DNA of 64,000 bases from Prevotellaceae bacterium (lineage in GTDB: Bacteria > Bacteroidota > Bacteroidia > Bacteroidales > Bacteroidaceae): assembly GCA_028723525.1 (NCBI GenBank), contig JAQYET010000025.1:1-64000 (forward strand), in the 5' to 3' direction. The translations under genes and the position numbers were made by a program. This document shows, piece after piece, positions 37,110 to 46,016 of this stretch (positions are counted from its first letter, which is position 1; every line of letters starts with the position of its first letter). The notes under the pieces are model-generated. The model was not told where the DNA came from. It did no database searches and was given only the letters and a program-made list of their open reading frames with translations.

Positions 37110-38684
37110 ATGAACATGAGCAACGGACTTCTGCTTTGGGTTGACGACGAGATGGAACTTCTTCGCGCCCATATCATATTCTTGGAGAAAAAAGGTTACG
37201 AGGTGGTTACTGCCACAAACGGAACCGATGCGATAGAACTGTGCAACCGACGCACGTTCGACCTCATCTTGCTCGACGAGATGATGCCGGGACTTAGCGG
37301 ACTCGAAACGCTCCAAAAGCTAAAAAACATACAACCGGCAACACCGGTGGTAATGGTCACTAAGAGCGAGGAGGAAGACATCATGAACCAAGCCATTGGA
37401 TCGAAGATTGCCGACTATCTCATCAAACCGGTCAACCCCGTACAGATATTGCTCACTCTGAAGAAGAACATACACCAAAGGGAAATCGTGGCAGAGGTGA
37501 CACAGAGCGGGTATCGACAGAACTTTCAGGACATCGCGATGCAGATTGCCGACTGCCGGACTGTGGAAGACTGGACAGACGTTTACAAAAGACTCGTTCA
37601 CTGGGAACTGGAACTCACCGGAACCGAGACAAACATGAACGAGATTTTGCAGATGCAGAAAGAGGAAGCCAATGCAGGCTTCGCAAAGTTCATAAAGAAC
37701 AAATACCTCACATGGGTTGACCCGAAGACCATTCAGACCGCAGAACGCCCGGTGATGAGTCCCGACATCTTCAAGAAAAAGATTTTCCCACTGCTGTCGG
37801 GCGGCGAGAAAGTGTTCCTTGTAGTGATAGACAATTTCCGTTACGACCAGTGGCGGGTGCTCGCTCAGGAAATTGGCGACATGTTCGACATAGAAGAAGA
37901 CACCTATCTAAGCATTCTCCCCACTGCAACACAGTATGCACGCAACGCCATTTTCAGCGGACTGATGCCCTTGCAGATTGCGGAAATGTTCCCCGAATTG
38001 TGGGTGGATGAAGACGAAGCGGAGGGGAAAAACCTCAACGAAGAACCGCTCATAAGAACGCAGATAGAGCGATACCGACGACACGACACGTTCTCCTATC
38101 ATAAGATTAACGACTCGTCGGCAGCCGAACGCTTCCTCGGGCAACTGAACCAGATGAAGCAGAACGACCTCAACGTCGTGGTAATAAACTTCATCGACAT
38201 GCTGAGCCATGCACGGACGGAGTCGAAGATGGTGCGCGAACTTGCCAACAACGAGTCGGCATACCGCTCAATCACGCTCAGCTGGTTCCGCCATTCGGTC
38301 ATGGCAGAGTTGCTGAAGGCTCTCGCACAGTCAGAATATACTGTGGTGGTGACAACCGATCATGGCAGCATCAGAGCCAACCGACCGGTGAAAATAATAG
38401 GCGACCGCAACACGAACACCAACCTGCGGTATAAGTTGGGTAAGAACCTCGCCTACAATCCAAAGGAAGTGTTCACCATAAAGAACCCCAAACAAGCGCA
38501 GCTCCCCGCACCCAACCTCAGCACCTCTTACGTATTCGCCACGGGAAACTCGTTCCTCGCCTATCCGAACAACTACAACTACTACGTATCTTACTACAAA
38601 GACACGTTCCAGCATGGCGGAATATCTATGGAGGAGATGCTAATACCGCTTGTGACCCTGCGCGGAAGAAAGCGGAAATCATAA
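37110..38684 (+). CDS. porX: Response regulator with PglZ domain (PorX)
   Basis: 524 residues. The N-terminal receiver (about 5-120) has LLWVDDE, the phospho-acceptor LILLDEMMPG, VMVTKSEE and YLIKPVNP. The rest is a PglZ/alkaline phosphatase-superfamily domain, with VIDNFRYDQWRVL (nucleophile region), ATQYARNAIFSGLMP, NFIDMLSHAR and TTDHGSIR carrying the metal ligands. This pairing defines PorX, which regulates type IX secretion. Being 3 nt from porW strengthens both calls. A second ATG at 37116 is an alternative start. Confidence 0.9.
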   Translation: MNMSNGLLLWVDDEMELLRAHIIFLEKKGYEVVTATNGTDAIELCNRRTFDLILLDEMMPGLSGLETLQKLKNIQPATPVVMVTKSEEEDIMNQAIGSKIADYLIKPVNPVQILLTLKKNIHQREIVAEVTQSGYRQNFQDIAMQIADCRTVEDWTDVYKRLVHWELELTGTETNMNEILQMQKEEANAGFAKFIKNKYLTWVDPKTIQTAERPVMSPDIFKKKIFPLLSGGEKVFLVVIDNFRYDQWRVLAQEIGDMFDIEEDTYLSILPTATQYARNAIFSGLMPLQIAEMFPELWVDEDEAEGKNLNEEPLIRTQIERYRRHDTFSYHKINDSSAAERFLGQLNQMKQNDLNVVVINFIDMLSHARTESKMVRELANNESAYRSITLSWFRHSVMAELLKALAQSEYTVVVTTDHGSIRANRPVKIIGDRNTNTNLRYKLGKNLAYNPKEVFTIKNPKQAQLPAPNLSTSYVFATGNSFLAYPNNYNYYVSYYKDTFQHGGISMEEMLIPLVTLRGRKRKS

Positions 38685-38713
38685 GTGAAACAAGTCAAAA
38701 CTATCAAGAAACA

Positions 38714-39124
38714 ATGGAAATAAGGATAAACAGCATAGAAGAGATAAGGAGCGCGGCACGCCTGTTCATTGACAATATGCCGCAGGGAAGGGTGTTCGCC
38801 TTCTATGGGAAAATGGGCGCAGGCAAGACCACTTTCATTAAGGCAATATGCGAAGAACTGGGAGTGGCAGACGTAATCACATCGCCCACTTTCGCCATCG
38901 TGAACGAATATGAAGGCAATGAGGATGTAACGATATATCATTTCGACTTCTACCGCATCAAGAAAATCGAGGAAGTATATGATATGGGATATGAAGAATA
39001 TTTCTTCAGCGGCAACCTGTGCTTCATAGAGTGGCCCGAACTGATAGAAGACCTCCTTCCGGATGATGTCACAAGGGTGACAATAGAGAAAACGGAAGAC
39101 GGCTCGCGTCTCGTCAAGTTCTGA
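38714..39124 (+). CDS. tsaE: tRNA threonylcarbamoyladenosine biosynthesis ATPase
   Basis: 136 residues with Walker A GKMGAGKTT (about 36-44), SPTFAIVNEYEG and the later FIEWPE motif diagnostic of TsaE. It supports t6A formation on tRNAs reading ANN codons. It lies 30 nt after porX in the same direction. Confidence 0.93.
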   Translation: MEIRINSIEEIRSAARLFIDNMPQGRVFAFYGKMGAGKTTFIKAICEELGVADVITSPTFAIVNEYEGNEDVTIYHFDFYRIKKIEEVYDMGYEEYFFSGNLCFIEWPELIEDLLPDDVTRVTIEKTEDGSRLVKF

Positions 39125-39171
39125 TTACCAAAGCATAAAAAAAGCGTCCTCCGCAATACAATTTGCATAAT

Positions 39172-39228
39172 ACAGAAAACCGACCCGGCATGCTTCACAA
39201 AGCAATTCTTGCCGGGTCGGTTTTCTGT
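39172..39228. terminator. Bidirectional terminator between tsaE and the thioredoxin gene
   Basis: A perfect 19-bp stem starts ACAGAAAACCGACCCGGCA and has its complement at 39210-39228. It separates two convergent genes. Confidence 0.85.
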
Positions 39229-39264
39229 ATGTTTCAATTAACGGCTTGACCAACCGGATTTCGA

Positions 39265-39579
39265 TTAGAGCAGAGCCTCGAATTTCTTCCTCAGAACATT
39301 GATAGGAGCAGAACCGACGTGGCGATCCACTTCCTTGCCGTCCTTGAAGAAGATTATTGTGGGAATGTTGCGGATGCCCATTTCGGCAGCCACCTCGTCA
39401 GCCTCTTCCACGTCGCACTTTGCAACAACGATTTTCCCGTCAAACTCTTCGGCAAGTTGTGACACTACCGGACCTACCATTCGACACGGACCACACCATG
39501 TAGCCCAGAAATCTATCACCAAAGGCAGCGAGCCATTCTTGTAACTTTCAAAGTTCTCTTGTGTGATTTTTACTTCCAT
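39265..39579 (-). CDS. trxA: Thioredoxin
   Basis: 104 residues from ATG 39579 (MEVKITQENF), the usual thioredoxin length; nine further codons to 39606 are possible but unneeded. The active site WCGPC is in DFWATWCGPCRM (about 22-33), and the cis-proline loop is IRNIPT. A general cytoplasmic disulfide reductase. It lies about 125 nt downstream of dnaE in the same direction. Confidence 0.93.
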   Translation of the reverse strand: MEVKITQENFESYKNGSLPLVIDFWATWCGPCRMVGPVVSQLAEEFDGKIVVAKCDVEEADEVAAEMGIRNIPTIIFFKDGKEVDRHVGSAPINVLRKKFEALL

Positions 39580-39703
39580 TTTGCTTTTACTTAATTTGTT
39601 CAACAATAATTATTCTTAATTACAATTCATGCAAACTGTGTGCCGCCCGTTGCAACACGGCGCATGGCACGCAGCGAAACGCCGCACCGAGCGGTTTGTT
39701 ATG

Positions 39704-42700
39704 TCATTTTGTCGCTATGTCATACTCGAAAGAGTCGTTGCTGTCAAGATATGATATAAGCCCGTGATTCAGTTCCACACGTTTCTTCTTCGACCGCAAG
39801 GTCATCGGTGTGCCGTTGCCCGGAACGAAAATCTGCAGATAGACATCTGTCTCTCCGGGATATTCGTCGATAACGCTGCAAAGGTCGTTCACATTCTGTG
39901 TGTCAAGGTCAGACGCCTTCATCGATATTGTTATATGGTCGATGAGCGTATCTTTCACCGTGCTAAGCAGTTGAATATTGCTCACATTGAAACTCACATA
40001 CTTTGAGTTCGGATAGGGCGAAGAACACTTTGCGCTTACATAAACGGAGTTTCCCACCTGCAACATACCGCTCCACCTGCCCCATTGCTCACCGAAGAAA
40101 GGCATTTCTCCGGCACCGTCGTAGTCTTCTATCGTCACGAAACCGCAGGGATTACCTTTCTTGTCGAAATGGTTTCTCACGTTTGTCACTATCCCGCCGA
40201 TTGTCAGTTCCTGTCTGCTCAGCAGCGATTCCTTCTCTTCAAGTTCCGCACAGTGCGTGTTGCAGAGTTTCCTAAGCACCATAGAATAGTCGTCAAGCGG
40301 ATGCGCCGAGAGATATATCCCCACCAGTTCGCGCTCCTTGTTCAGCCTCTCTATGTTGCTCCACGACTCCGCTTGCGGTATCGTCGGGGTTGCAATCTCC
40401 ACTTCGTCGAGCCCACCGAAGAGCGAATTTGCCATTTCACGCTTCACATTCATGTAGTTCTGACCGTAACGCACCAGCAGGTCTATGAACAACTCGCCCT
40501 TATATCCGGGTGCAAAAAACTGCTCGCGCTTTATCCCAAAGCTGTCGAAACCGCCGCTGAGAGCCAGCACCTCGTAGGCTTTGCGGTTGACGTTGCTCCC
40601 CAACCGCTCCGCGAAATCGAATATCGACTTATATGCCCCATTCTTTTCCCGCTCCTCGATGATAGCCTTCGCCGCAGCCTCACCCATGCCTTTCACTCCT
40701 CCCATGCCGAAACGTATCTCGCCTTTCTTGTTGACACCGAACTTCTCATAACTCTCGTTCACGTCGGGTCCGAGCGTAAGTATGCCCATAGCCTTGCACT
40801 CGTCCATCAGCTTTGTTATCTCCTTGATGTCGTCCTTGCGGCGACTCATGATTGCAGCCATGAACTCTGCGGGATAGTTTGCCTTGAGATATGCCGTTTG
40901 GAACGCCACCCACGAGTAGCACGCTGCGTGCGACTTATTGAAGGCATAGGATGCAAACTTCTCCCAGTCGCCCCAGATTTTCTCCAGCACCTGTGGGTCG
41001 TGACCGTTTTTCTTGCCCCCTTCGATGAACTTAGGTTTCATCTTGTCAACGATGTCCTTCTTCTTCTTTCCCATCGCTTTGCGCAGAGCGTCGCTCTCGC
41101 CTCGCGTGAAGTCTGCCAGTTGTCGTGACAGAAGCATCACCTGCTCCTGATATACAGTGATGCCGTAGGTGTCCTTCAGATATTTCTCCATGCACGGAAT
41201 GTCGTATGTTATCGGCTCCGTGCCGCTCTTGCGGGCAATGAACGAAGGGATATAATCCATCGGTCCCGGGCGGTAGAGGGCATTCATGGCAATGAGGTCC
41301 TCAAACACCGTGGGCTTCAGTTGGCGCAGATATTTCTGCATTCCGCTCGATTCAAACTGGAATGTGCCAATGGTGCGCCCCTCCTGATACAGTTTGTACG
41401 TAGCCGGGTCGTCAATCGGAATGTTGTCAAGGTCGATGTCTATGCCTCTCGTTTGCTTGACATTAGCCACTGCCTCCTTCAACTCCGACAGCGTTTTCAG
41501 TCCGAGGAAGTCCATCTTTATCAGTCCCGTCGCTTCTATCACGTGCCCGTCATACTGCGTGCAGTTGGTTTTGCTGTTCCTGAAATCGGGGTCGTCGGCA
41601 GTGGAAACAGGCACATGGTCGCTTATCGGGTCGCGACATATTATTATACCGCAGGCGTGTATTCCCGTTCCGCGCACCGTTCCCTCAAGCATCTTGGCAT
41701 ATTTTATGGTGTCGCTCAGTTTCCTGTCTTGCGACACTTCGGCCTCCCTCAGTTCCGGTGTACACTTTATTGCGTTAGGCAGGTTCATCTTCATGCCGTC
41801 GGGCAGACGCTCCGGAATGGCTTTGCAAAGCGCGTTCGATATGCTCAGCGGCACCTTCTCCACCCTTGCCACGTCCTTGATGGAGTTCTTTGTCGCCATC
41901 GAACTGTATGTTATGATGTGTGCACAGTTCTCGTGTCCATACTTGTCCATCACCCATTTCAGCACCCTTGACCTGCCGTCATCGTCGAAGTCGGTGTCAA
42001 TATCGGGCAGAGATATACGGTCGGGATTAAGGAAACGCTCAAACAGCAGGTCATATTTCAGAGGGTCTATCTTCGTTATTCCGAGACAATATGCCACCAC
42101 GCTGCCTGCAGCAGAGCCACGTCCCGGACCCACCATCACGTCGAGCAGGTTGCGTGCCGAGTTGATAAAGTCCTGCACGATGAGGAAATATCCCGGGAAA
42201 CCCATTGTCTTCATTATGTGCAGTTCAAACTTCACGCGCTCCGTTACGTCGTCGGGCACGGGGTCGCCATAGCATATCTTAGCCCCTGCGTATGCAAGTT
42301 CTGCGAGATAATCTGCCTCGAACTTTATGCGATACAGTTTGTCATACCCACCGAGTTTCTCTATCTTTTTCCTGCTTTCTTCCGGCGGCATGGGGTTCTG
42401 TCCGTTCTCGTCGGAGGTGAACTCGTCGTAGAGTTGTTGTTCGGTGAACTTCTCACGCCACATCTCCTCCGTGCCGAACGACTCGGGAATGGGGAAAAAC
42501 GGCATTATGGGGTCGTGGTCAAGGTTGTACATTTCCACCTTGTCCAATATCTCTATCGTGTTCGACATCGCCTCCGGAATATCCGGGAACACTTCCAGCA
42601 TCTCCTCTTTCGTCTTAAACCACTCCTGCTTCGAGTAGAGCATGCGCGTGGGGTCGTCGATGTCCTTGCCTGTGGAGAGACAGAGCAGGTGGTCGTGAGC

Positions 42701-43414
42701 CTCCGCATTATCTTTGTCAACGAAGTGCACATCGTTGGTGCAAACCACCTTGATGCCATACTCCTCGGCGAGTTCCAGTATCACCTTGTTAGCCTTTTGC
42801 TGCAGAGTGAACGCCTCGCGGTTGGCTCTTATCGAGGGGTCTTTCACCTCATGGCGTTGCAATTCCAAGTAATAGTCATCGCCGAACACTCTCTTGTGCC
42901 ACTCTATCGCCTCCCTTGCCCCGGCAATATCGCCGCGCAGCACCTTTGAAGGCACCTCTCCCGCGATGCACGCCGAGCACACAATGAGGTCTTCATGATA
43001 GCGTTCGAGTTCCTTACGGTCGGTTCTCGGACGATAGTAATACCCGTCTATCCAAGCATTGCTCACAAGTTTTATCAGGTTTTTGTATCCCCTCTCATTC
43101 TTCGCAAGCACAATGAGGTGGTAGCCGCTGCGGTCTATTTCGAGCGTCTTGCTCTCCTTATTCTTTCCCTTTGCCACATACATCTCGCAGCCGAAGATAG
43201 GCTTGAAAGGCTCCAGACCGTCCTTCCTGCGCTGCTTGTTCACGTCGTTAACATAGTCGTGAAACTCCTTTATGCCGAACATGTCGCCATGATCGGTTAT
43301 CGCCAGTCCCCGCTGTCCGTCGGCTATCGCCTTGTCAACCAAGTCCTTGATTTTCGACTGACCGTCAAGGATGGAGTAGTAGGTATGTACGTGCAGATGT
43401 ATAAAGTCCACCAT
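39704..43414 (-). CDS. dnaE: DNA polymerase III alpha subunit
   Basis: 1236 residues, the replicative polymerase. An N-terminal PHP domain (HLHVHTYYSILDG, ITDHGD) is followed by the C-family polymerase core with GPGRGSAAGS and the catalytic aspartates in PDIDTDFDDDGR, then the finger region (YRPGPMDYIP, VYQEQVMLLSRQLA), helix-hairpin-helix and an OB fold near the C-terminus (TIGGIVTNVR). Length is normal for Bacteroidota DnaE. Confidence 0.96.
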   Translation of the reverse strand: MVDFIHLHVHTYYSILDGQSKIKDLVDKAIADGQRGLAITDHGDMFGIKEFHDYVNDVNKQRRKDGLEPFKPIFGCEMYVAKGKNKESKTLEIDRSGYHLIVLAKNERGYKNLIKLVSNAWIDGYYYRPRTDRKELERYHEDLIVCSACIAGEVPSKVLRGDIAGAREAIEWHKRVFGDDYYLELQRHEVKDPSIRANREAFTLQQKANKVILELAEEYGIKVVCTNDVHFVDKDNAEAHDHLLCLSTGKDIDDPTRMLYSKQEWFKTKEEMLEVFPDIPEAMSNTIEILDKVEMYNLDHDPIMPFFPIPESFGTEEMWREKFTEQQLYDEFTSDENGQNPMPPEESRKKIEKLGGYDKLYRIKFEADYLAELAYAGAKICYGDPVPDDVTERVKFELHIMKTMGFPGYFLIVQDFINSARNLLDVMVGPGRGSAAGSVVAYCLGITKIDPLKYDLLFERFLNPDRISLPDIDTDFDDDGRSRVLKWVMDKYGHENCAHIITYSSMATKNSIKDVARVEKVPLSISNALCKAIPERLPDGMKMNLPNAIKCTPELREAEVSQDRKLSDTIKYAKMLEGTVRGTGIHACGIIICRDPISDHVPVSTADDPDFRNSKTNCTQYDGHVIEATGLIKMDFLGLKTLSELKEAVANVKQTRGIDIDLDNIPIDDPATYKLYQEGRTIGTFQFESSGMQKYLRQLKPTVFEDLIAMNALYRPGPMDYIPSFIARKSGTEPITYDIPCMEKYLKDTYGITVYQEQVMLLSRQLADFTRGESDALRKAMGKKKKDIVDKMKPKFIEGGKKNGHDPQVLEKIWGDWEKFASYAFNKSHAACYSWVAFQTAYLKANYPAEFMAAIMSRRKDDIKEITKLMDECKAMGILTLGPDVNESYEKFGVNKKGEIRFGMGGVKGMGEAAAKAIIEEREKNGAYKSIFDFAERLGSNVNRKAYEVLALSGGFDSFGIKREQFFAPGYKGELFIDLLVRYGQNYMNVKREMANSLFGGLDEVEIATPTIPQAESWSNIERLNKERELVGIYLSAHPLDDYSMVLRKLCNTHCAELEEKESLLSRQELTIGGIVTNVRNHFDKKGNPCGFVTIEDYDGAGEMPFFGEQWGRWSGMLQVGNSVYVSAKCSSPYPNSKYVSFNVSNIQLLSTVKDTLIDHITISMKASDLDTQNVNDLCSVIDEYPGETDVYLQIFVPGNGTPMTLRSKKKRVELNHGLISYLDSNDSFEYDIATK

Positions 43415-43444
43415 GCTGTATTGTCACTTTGATGTTTTGAGCGT

Positions 43445-43476
43445 CAAAGTTACGTCTTTTAATCCATTCCGCCAAA
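43445..43476 (-). promoter_or_regulatory. dnaE promoter
   Basis: Minus strand TTTG (43476-43473), 20 nt, TAACTTTG (43452-43445), about 30 nt before the dnaE ATG. Confidence 0.75.
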
Positions 43477-43517
43477 CAAAAAACATTTAAAAGTTACTAC
43501 TTATCAATATTATTTAG

Positions 43518-43525
43518 TACCTTTG
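43518..43525 (+). promoter_or_regulatory. -7 box of the psd operon
   Basis: TACCTTTG, 28 nt before the psd ATG. No clear -33 box. Confidence 0.6.
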
Positions 43526-43553
43526 CGCCCATATTCTACGCATATATGCTATT

Positions 43554-44240
43554 ATGGGAAAAAGAATAAGAAAACTCAAGAACGTAAGACTACACCGTGA
43601 GGGCACAGACACATTGCTCTATGTAGGCTTTATTCTTATCGCTGTGGCGGTGATACTTTGGAAATCGTTCGATACCAAGATACCTTTTTGGATTTTCACC
43701 GTCGTTGCCGGGGCGTTGTACCTTGCGGTTGTGAACTTCTATCGCTGCCCTAAGCGTTTCTACGATGGCGATACCGAGGGCATAGTAGTGGCTCCTGCCG
43801 ACGGTAAAGTTGTGGTAATAGAAGAGATAGAGGAGACAAAATACTTTCACGACCGCCGAATGATGATAAGCATTTTCATGAGTCCGCTAAACGTGCATGC
43901 CAACTGGTTTCCGGTTGACGGGCGCGTAAAGTTCGTGAAGCACTTCGACGGCAACTACCACAAGGCGTGGTTGCCGAAGGCGAGCGAAGAAAACGAGCAC
44001 GCCGACACCATGATTGAACTCGAAGACGGGCGCGAAGTGCTGGTGCGCCAGATAGCCGGAGCAATGGCACGGCGCATAGTGACATACGCCAAAGACGGAG
44101 AAGACTGTTACATCGACGAGCACATGGGCTTCATAAAGCTCGGTTCGCGCGTTGACGTTTTCCTGCCGGCAGACTGCGAGGTTTGCGTTAAGATGAACCA
44201 AATCACCACCGGCGACCAAACCGTAATCGCACGCATCTGA
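43554..44240 (+). CDS. psd: Phosphatidylserine decarboxylase
   Basis: 228 residues. Short-form decarboxylase with two N-terminal hydrophobic helices (about 22-62). The self-processing site is [10 protein letters not shown]: cleavage before the serine makes the pyruvoyl group. [14 protein letters not shown] is the other family signature. It turns phosphatidylserine into phosphatidylethanolamine; the synthase gene pssA follows after 5 nt. Confidence 0.94.
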   Translation: MGKRIRKLKNVRLHREGTDTLLYVGFILIAVAVILWKSFDTKIPFWIFTVVAGALYLAVVNFYRCPKRFYDGDTEGIVVAPADGKVVVIEEIEETKYFHDRRMMISIFMSPLNVHANWFPVDGRVKFVKHFDGNYHKAWLPKASEENEHADTMIELEDGREVLVRQIAGAMARRIVTYAKDGEDCYIDEHMGFIKLGSRVDVFLPADCEVCVKMNQITTGDQTVIARI

Positions 44241-44245
44241 CAATA

Positions 44246-44971
44246 ATGGCAAACATAATAGTACGCAATATTCCCAATTCCATAACGTGCTGCAACCTCA
44301 TAAGCGGTTGCATTGCCACGATGTATGCCTTCGGCTGCGACCAGAAGATGGCTCTGCTGTTCATTGTCATCGGCGCAACATTCGACTTCTTCGACGGCAT
44401 GTCGGCACGACTGCTCGGCGTAAGTTCGCCAATCGGAAAAGAACTCGACTCCCTCGCCGATGTCATAACCTTCGGAATGGCACCGGCAACAATGGTGTTC
44501 ACACTGCTTTCCGGTCTCAACTACCCCGCTACACTCGCCCCCCTGCGCCCGATACTGCCCTATACGGCATTTCTGATTGCGGCATTCTCCGCCCTCCGAC
44601 TTGCCAAGTTCAACCTCGACGAGCGACAGGCGATGGGCTTCATCGGGCTGCCAACGCCTGCCAACGCCCTGTTCTGGAGTTCGGCGATTGTGGGCATCGG
44701 GGCAATACTTGCACACCATGAATGGGCTCCGATTGCAGTTCTCCCGATGATATTGCTGTCGTGCTTTCTGCTCATTGCCGAACTGCCGATGTTCGCACTC
44801 AAGTTCAAGCACACCGGGTGGCGTGGCAACGAGGTGAAATTTATCTTCATCCTTACCTGCGTTCCGCTGCTTGTCTTCCTCGGTTTGCCGGGCTTCGCGG
44901 CTGTTATAGCGTGGTATGTCGTGCTTTCGATGATAGTTTGGATTGGCAAAAACAATAAGGAAAGAAAGTGA
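44246..44971 (+). CDS. pssA: CDP-diacylglycerol-serine O-phosphatidyltransferase
   Basis: 241 residues with about eight membrane helices. The CDP-alcohol phosphotransferase motif is in FDFFDGMSARLLG and GKELDSLAD (D-G-x2-A-R-x8-G-x3-D-x3-D). It makes phosphatidylserine for the adjacent decarboxylase, and the psd-pssA-DUF4834 order is an operon with 5-6 nt gaps. Confidence 0.93.
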   Translation: MANIIVRNIPNSITCCNLISGCIATMYAFGCDQKMALLFIVIGATFDFFDGMSARLLGVSSPIGKELDSLADVITFGMAPATMVFTLLSGLNYPATLAPLRPILPYTAFLIAAFSALRLAKFNLDERQAMGFIGLPTPANALFWSSAIVGIGAILAHHEWAPIAVLPMILLSCFLLIAELPMFALKFKHTGWRGNEVKFIFILTCVPLLVFLGLPGFAAVIAWYVVLSMIVWIGKNNKERK

Positions 44972-44977
44972 AAGGAT

Positions 44978-45250
44978 ATGGCAGCGTTTTTTAAATTCAT
45001 ATTGATTGTAGGTTTCCTTGTCATTGTCGCAGTGGCATTGACGTTCTTTTGGTTCTACCGCAAGATACACAACATAGCCCGCTCTTTCGGCGTCGGTAAG
45101 GGCAAAGGCAACGATGAGAAGCGCAAAAGCGAGCGCAAAACCTACGGCAACCGCACCGGCGTAATCGATGCCCGCACCCCGGAGCAGGTCAACCGCAAGA
45201 TTTTCAAGGACAACGAGGGCGAATACGTCGATTTCACCGAGGTTGACTGA
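44978..45250 (+). CDS. DUF4834-family small membrane protein
   Basis: 90 residues: an N-terminal membrane helix (FKFILIVGFLVIVAVALTFFWF) and a basic cytoplasmic tail ending in acidic residues (KIFKDNEGEYVDFTEVD). The family is found next to phospholipid genes in Bacteroidota; function unknown. It lies 6 nt after pssA. Confidence 0.8.
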   Translation: MAAFFKFILIVGFLVIVAVALTFFWFYRKIHNIARSFGVGKGKGNDEKRKSERKTYGNRTGVIDARTPEQVNRKIFKDNEGEYVDFTEVD

Positions 45251-45399
45251 ACCTCACCGACACCCCCGACCTCTGCCCGACACTCCCTCACTTAAAATCT
45301 CACACCGCACCTTAATAAAGAAACCCCAATACCCACAGCGGCAGTTTCTTGTCCAAAGGAAATTCCATATCATCGGCAAGCACGTAAGAAAAGATTATC

Positions 45400-45434
45400 G
45401 CAATAAGCGATATTTGGCATAAATCGCTTATTGC
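45400..45434. repeat. Hairpin with 12-bp perfect stem
   Basis: GCAATAAGCGAT faces ATCGCTTATTGC around an 11-nt loop. No long T-tract; possibly a weak terminator for the psd operon. Confidence 0.5.
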
Positions 45435-45446
45435 AATAACCATTTT

Positions 45447-45646
45447 TAAGCCCCAATCGGTCATTAGACCGCATACTGATTATGTTCGATTGTCGAGCAG
45501 ATTGTCCGGCATATTATCGAAGGCGTAGCGGGCTACGTCAAGATAATATGGCTGATAGGATGCAGGCAAGCGGACGAAAGCAGTCGTGGAACGATACAAT
45601 TAACAGAATATAGGTAATTAAGTGTTCTAATAACCGATTGGGGTTA
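45447..45646. repeat. 200-bp element with about 22-nt inverted ends (MITE-like or structured RNA)
   Basis: The left end (CCCCAATCGGTCATTAGA) and right end (TCTAATAACCGATTGGGG) are inverted copies with one mismatch. Inside, CATATTATC and GATAATATG bracket a small hairpin CGTAG-CGGG-CTACG. No open frame of note. The same end sequence occurs, fused head to head, at 8552-8602. Non-autonomous transposon and structured RNA are both possible. Confidence 0.7.
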
Positions 45647-45826
45647 AAGAGTTTCAAAGTATAAAACAGCAATCAAATATGTATATTTTCGTCTATTATC
45701 GCAATACATATTGATTATTGTTTCATCTAAAATTTTGAAGGGAATGTAAAGAAACGCAGAGCGAAAAGACATTTTTTGCAGTGTCGTCGGGCACATGATA
45801 TTATACGATAGGATAACTTTTTCAAA

Positions 45827-45911
45827 GTAAAATCGGCGATTTTGATGACCAAATTCGGCGAAATTGCAGAACAAAATCGCCGAAATTACTTTGCAATTTC
45901 GGCGATTTTAC
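45827..45911. repeat. Four-unit palindrome array, copy C
   Basis: Units at 45827, 45849, 45871 and 45893, separated by TGA, AGA and TTT. Units 3 and 4 are near reverse complements (two differences), so they can form a hairpin of up to 19 bp with a TTT loop. It lies between convergent genes, where it might also act as a terminator. Confidence 0.9.
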
Positions 45912-46016
45912 TTTTCATCAGTATGCTGTTTGCACCGCATTATATGGTTGAATGAGGAGCGTTTGGGCACAAGACATTGGTGACGAGGCAGAAACAGACG
46001 GAGAGAACAGAGCGTT

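Larger units (their letters stand above)
45251..46016. other. Repeat-rich intergenic region between convergent DUF4834 and murF-alr genes
   Basis: About 770 nt without a credible gene. It contains a hairpin (45400-45434), a 200-bp element with inverted ends (45447-45646) and palindrome array C (45827-45911). Short leftward frames around 45644-45874 translate these repeats. Confidence 0.7.
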
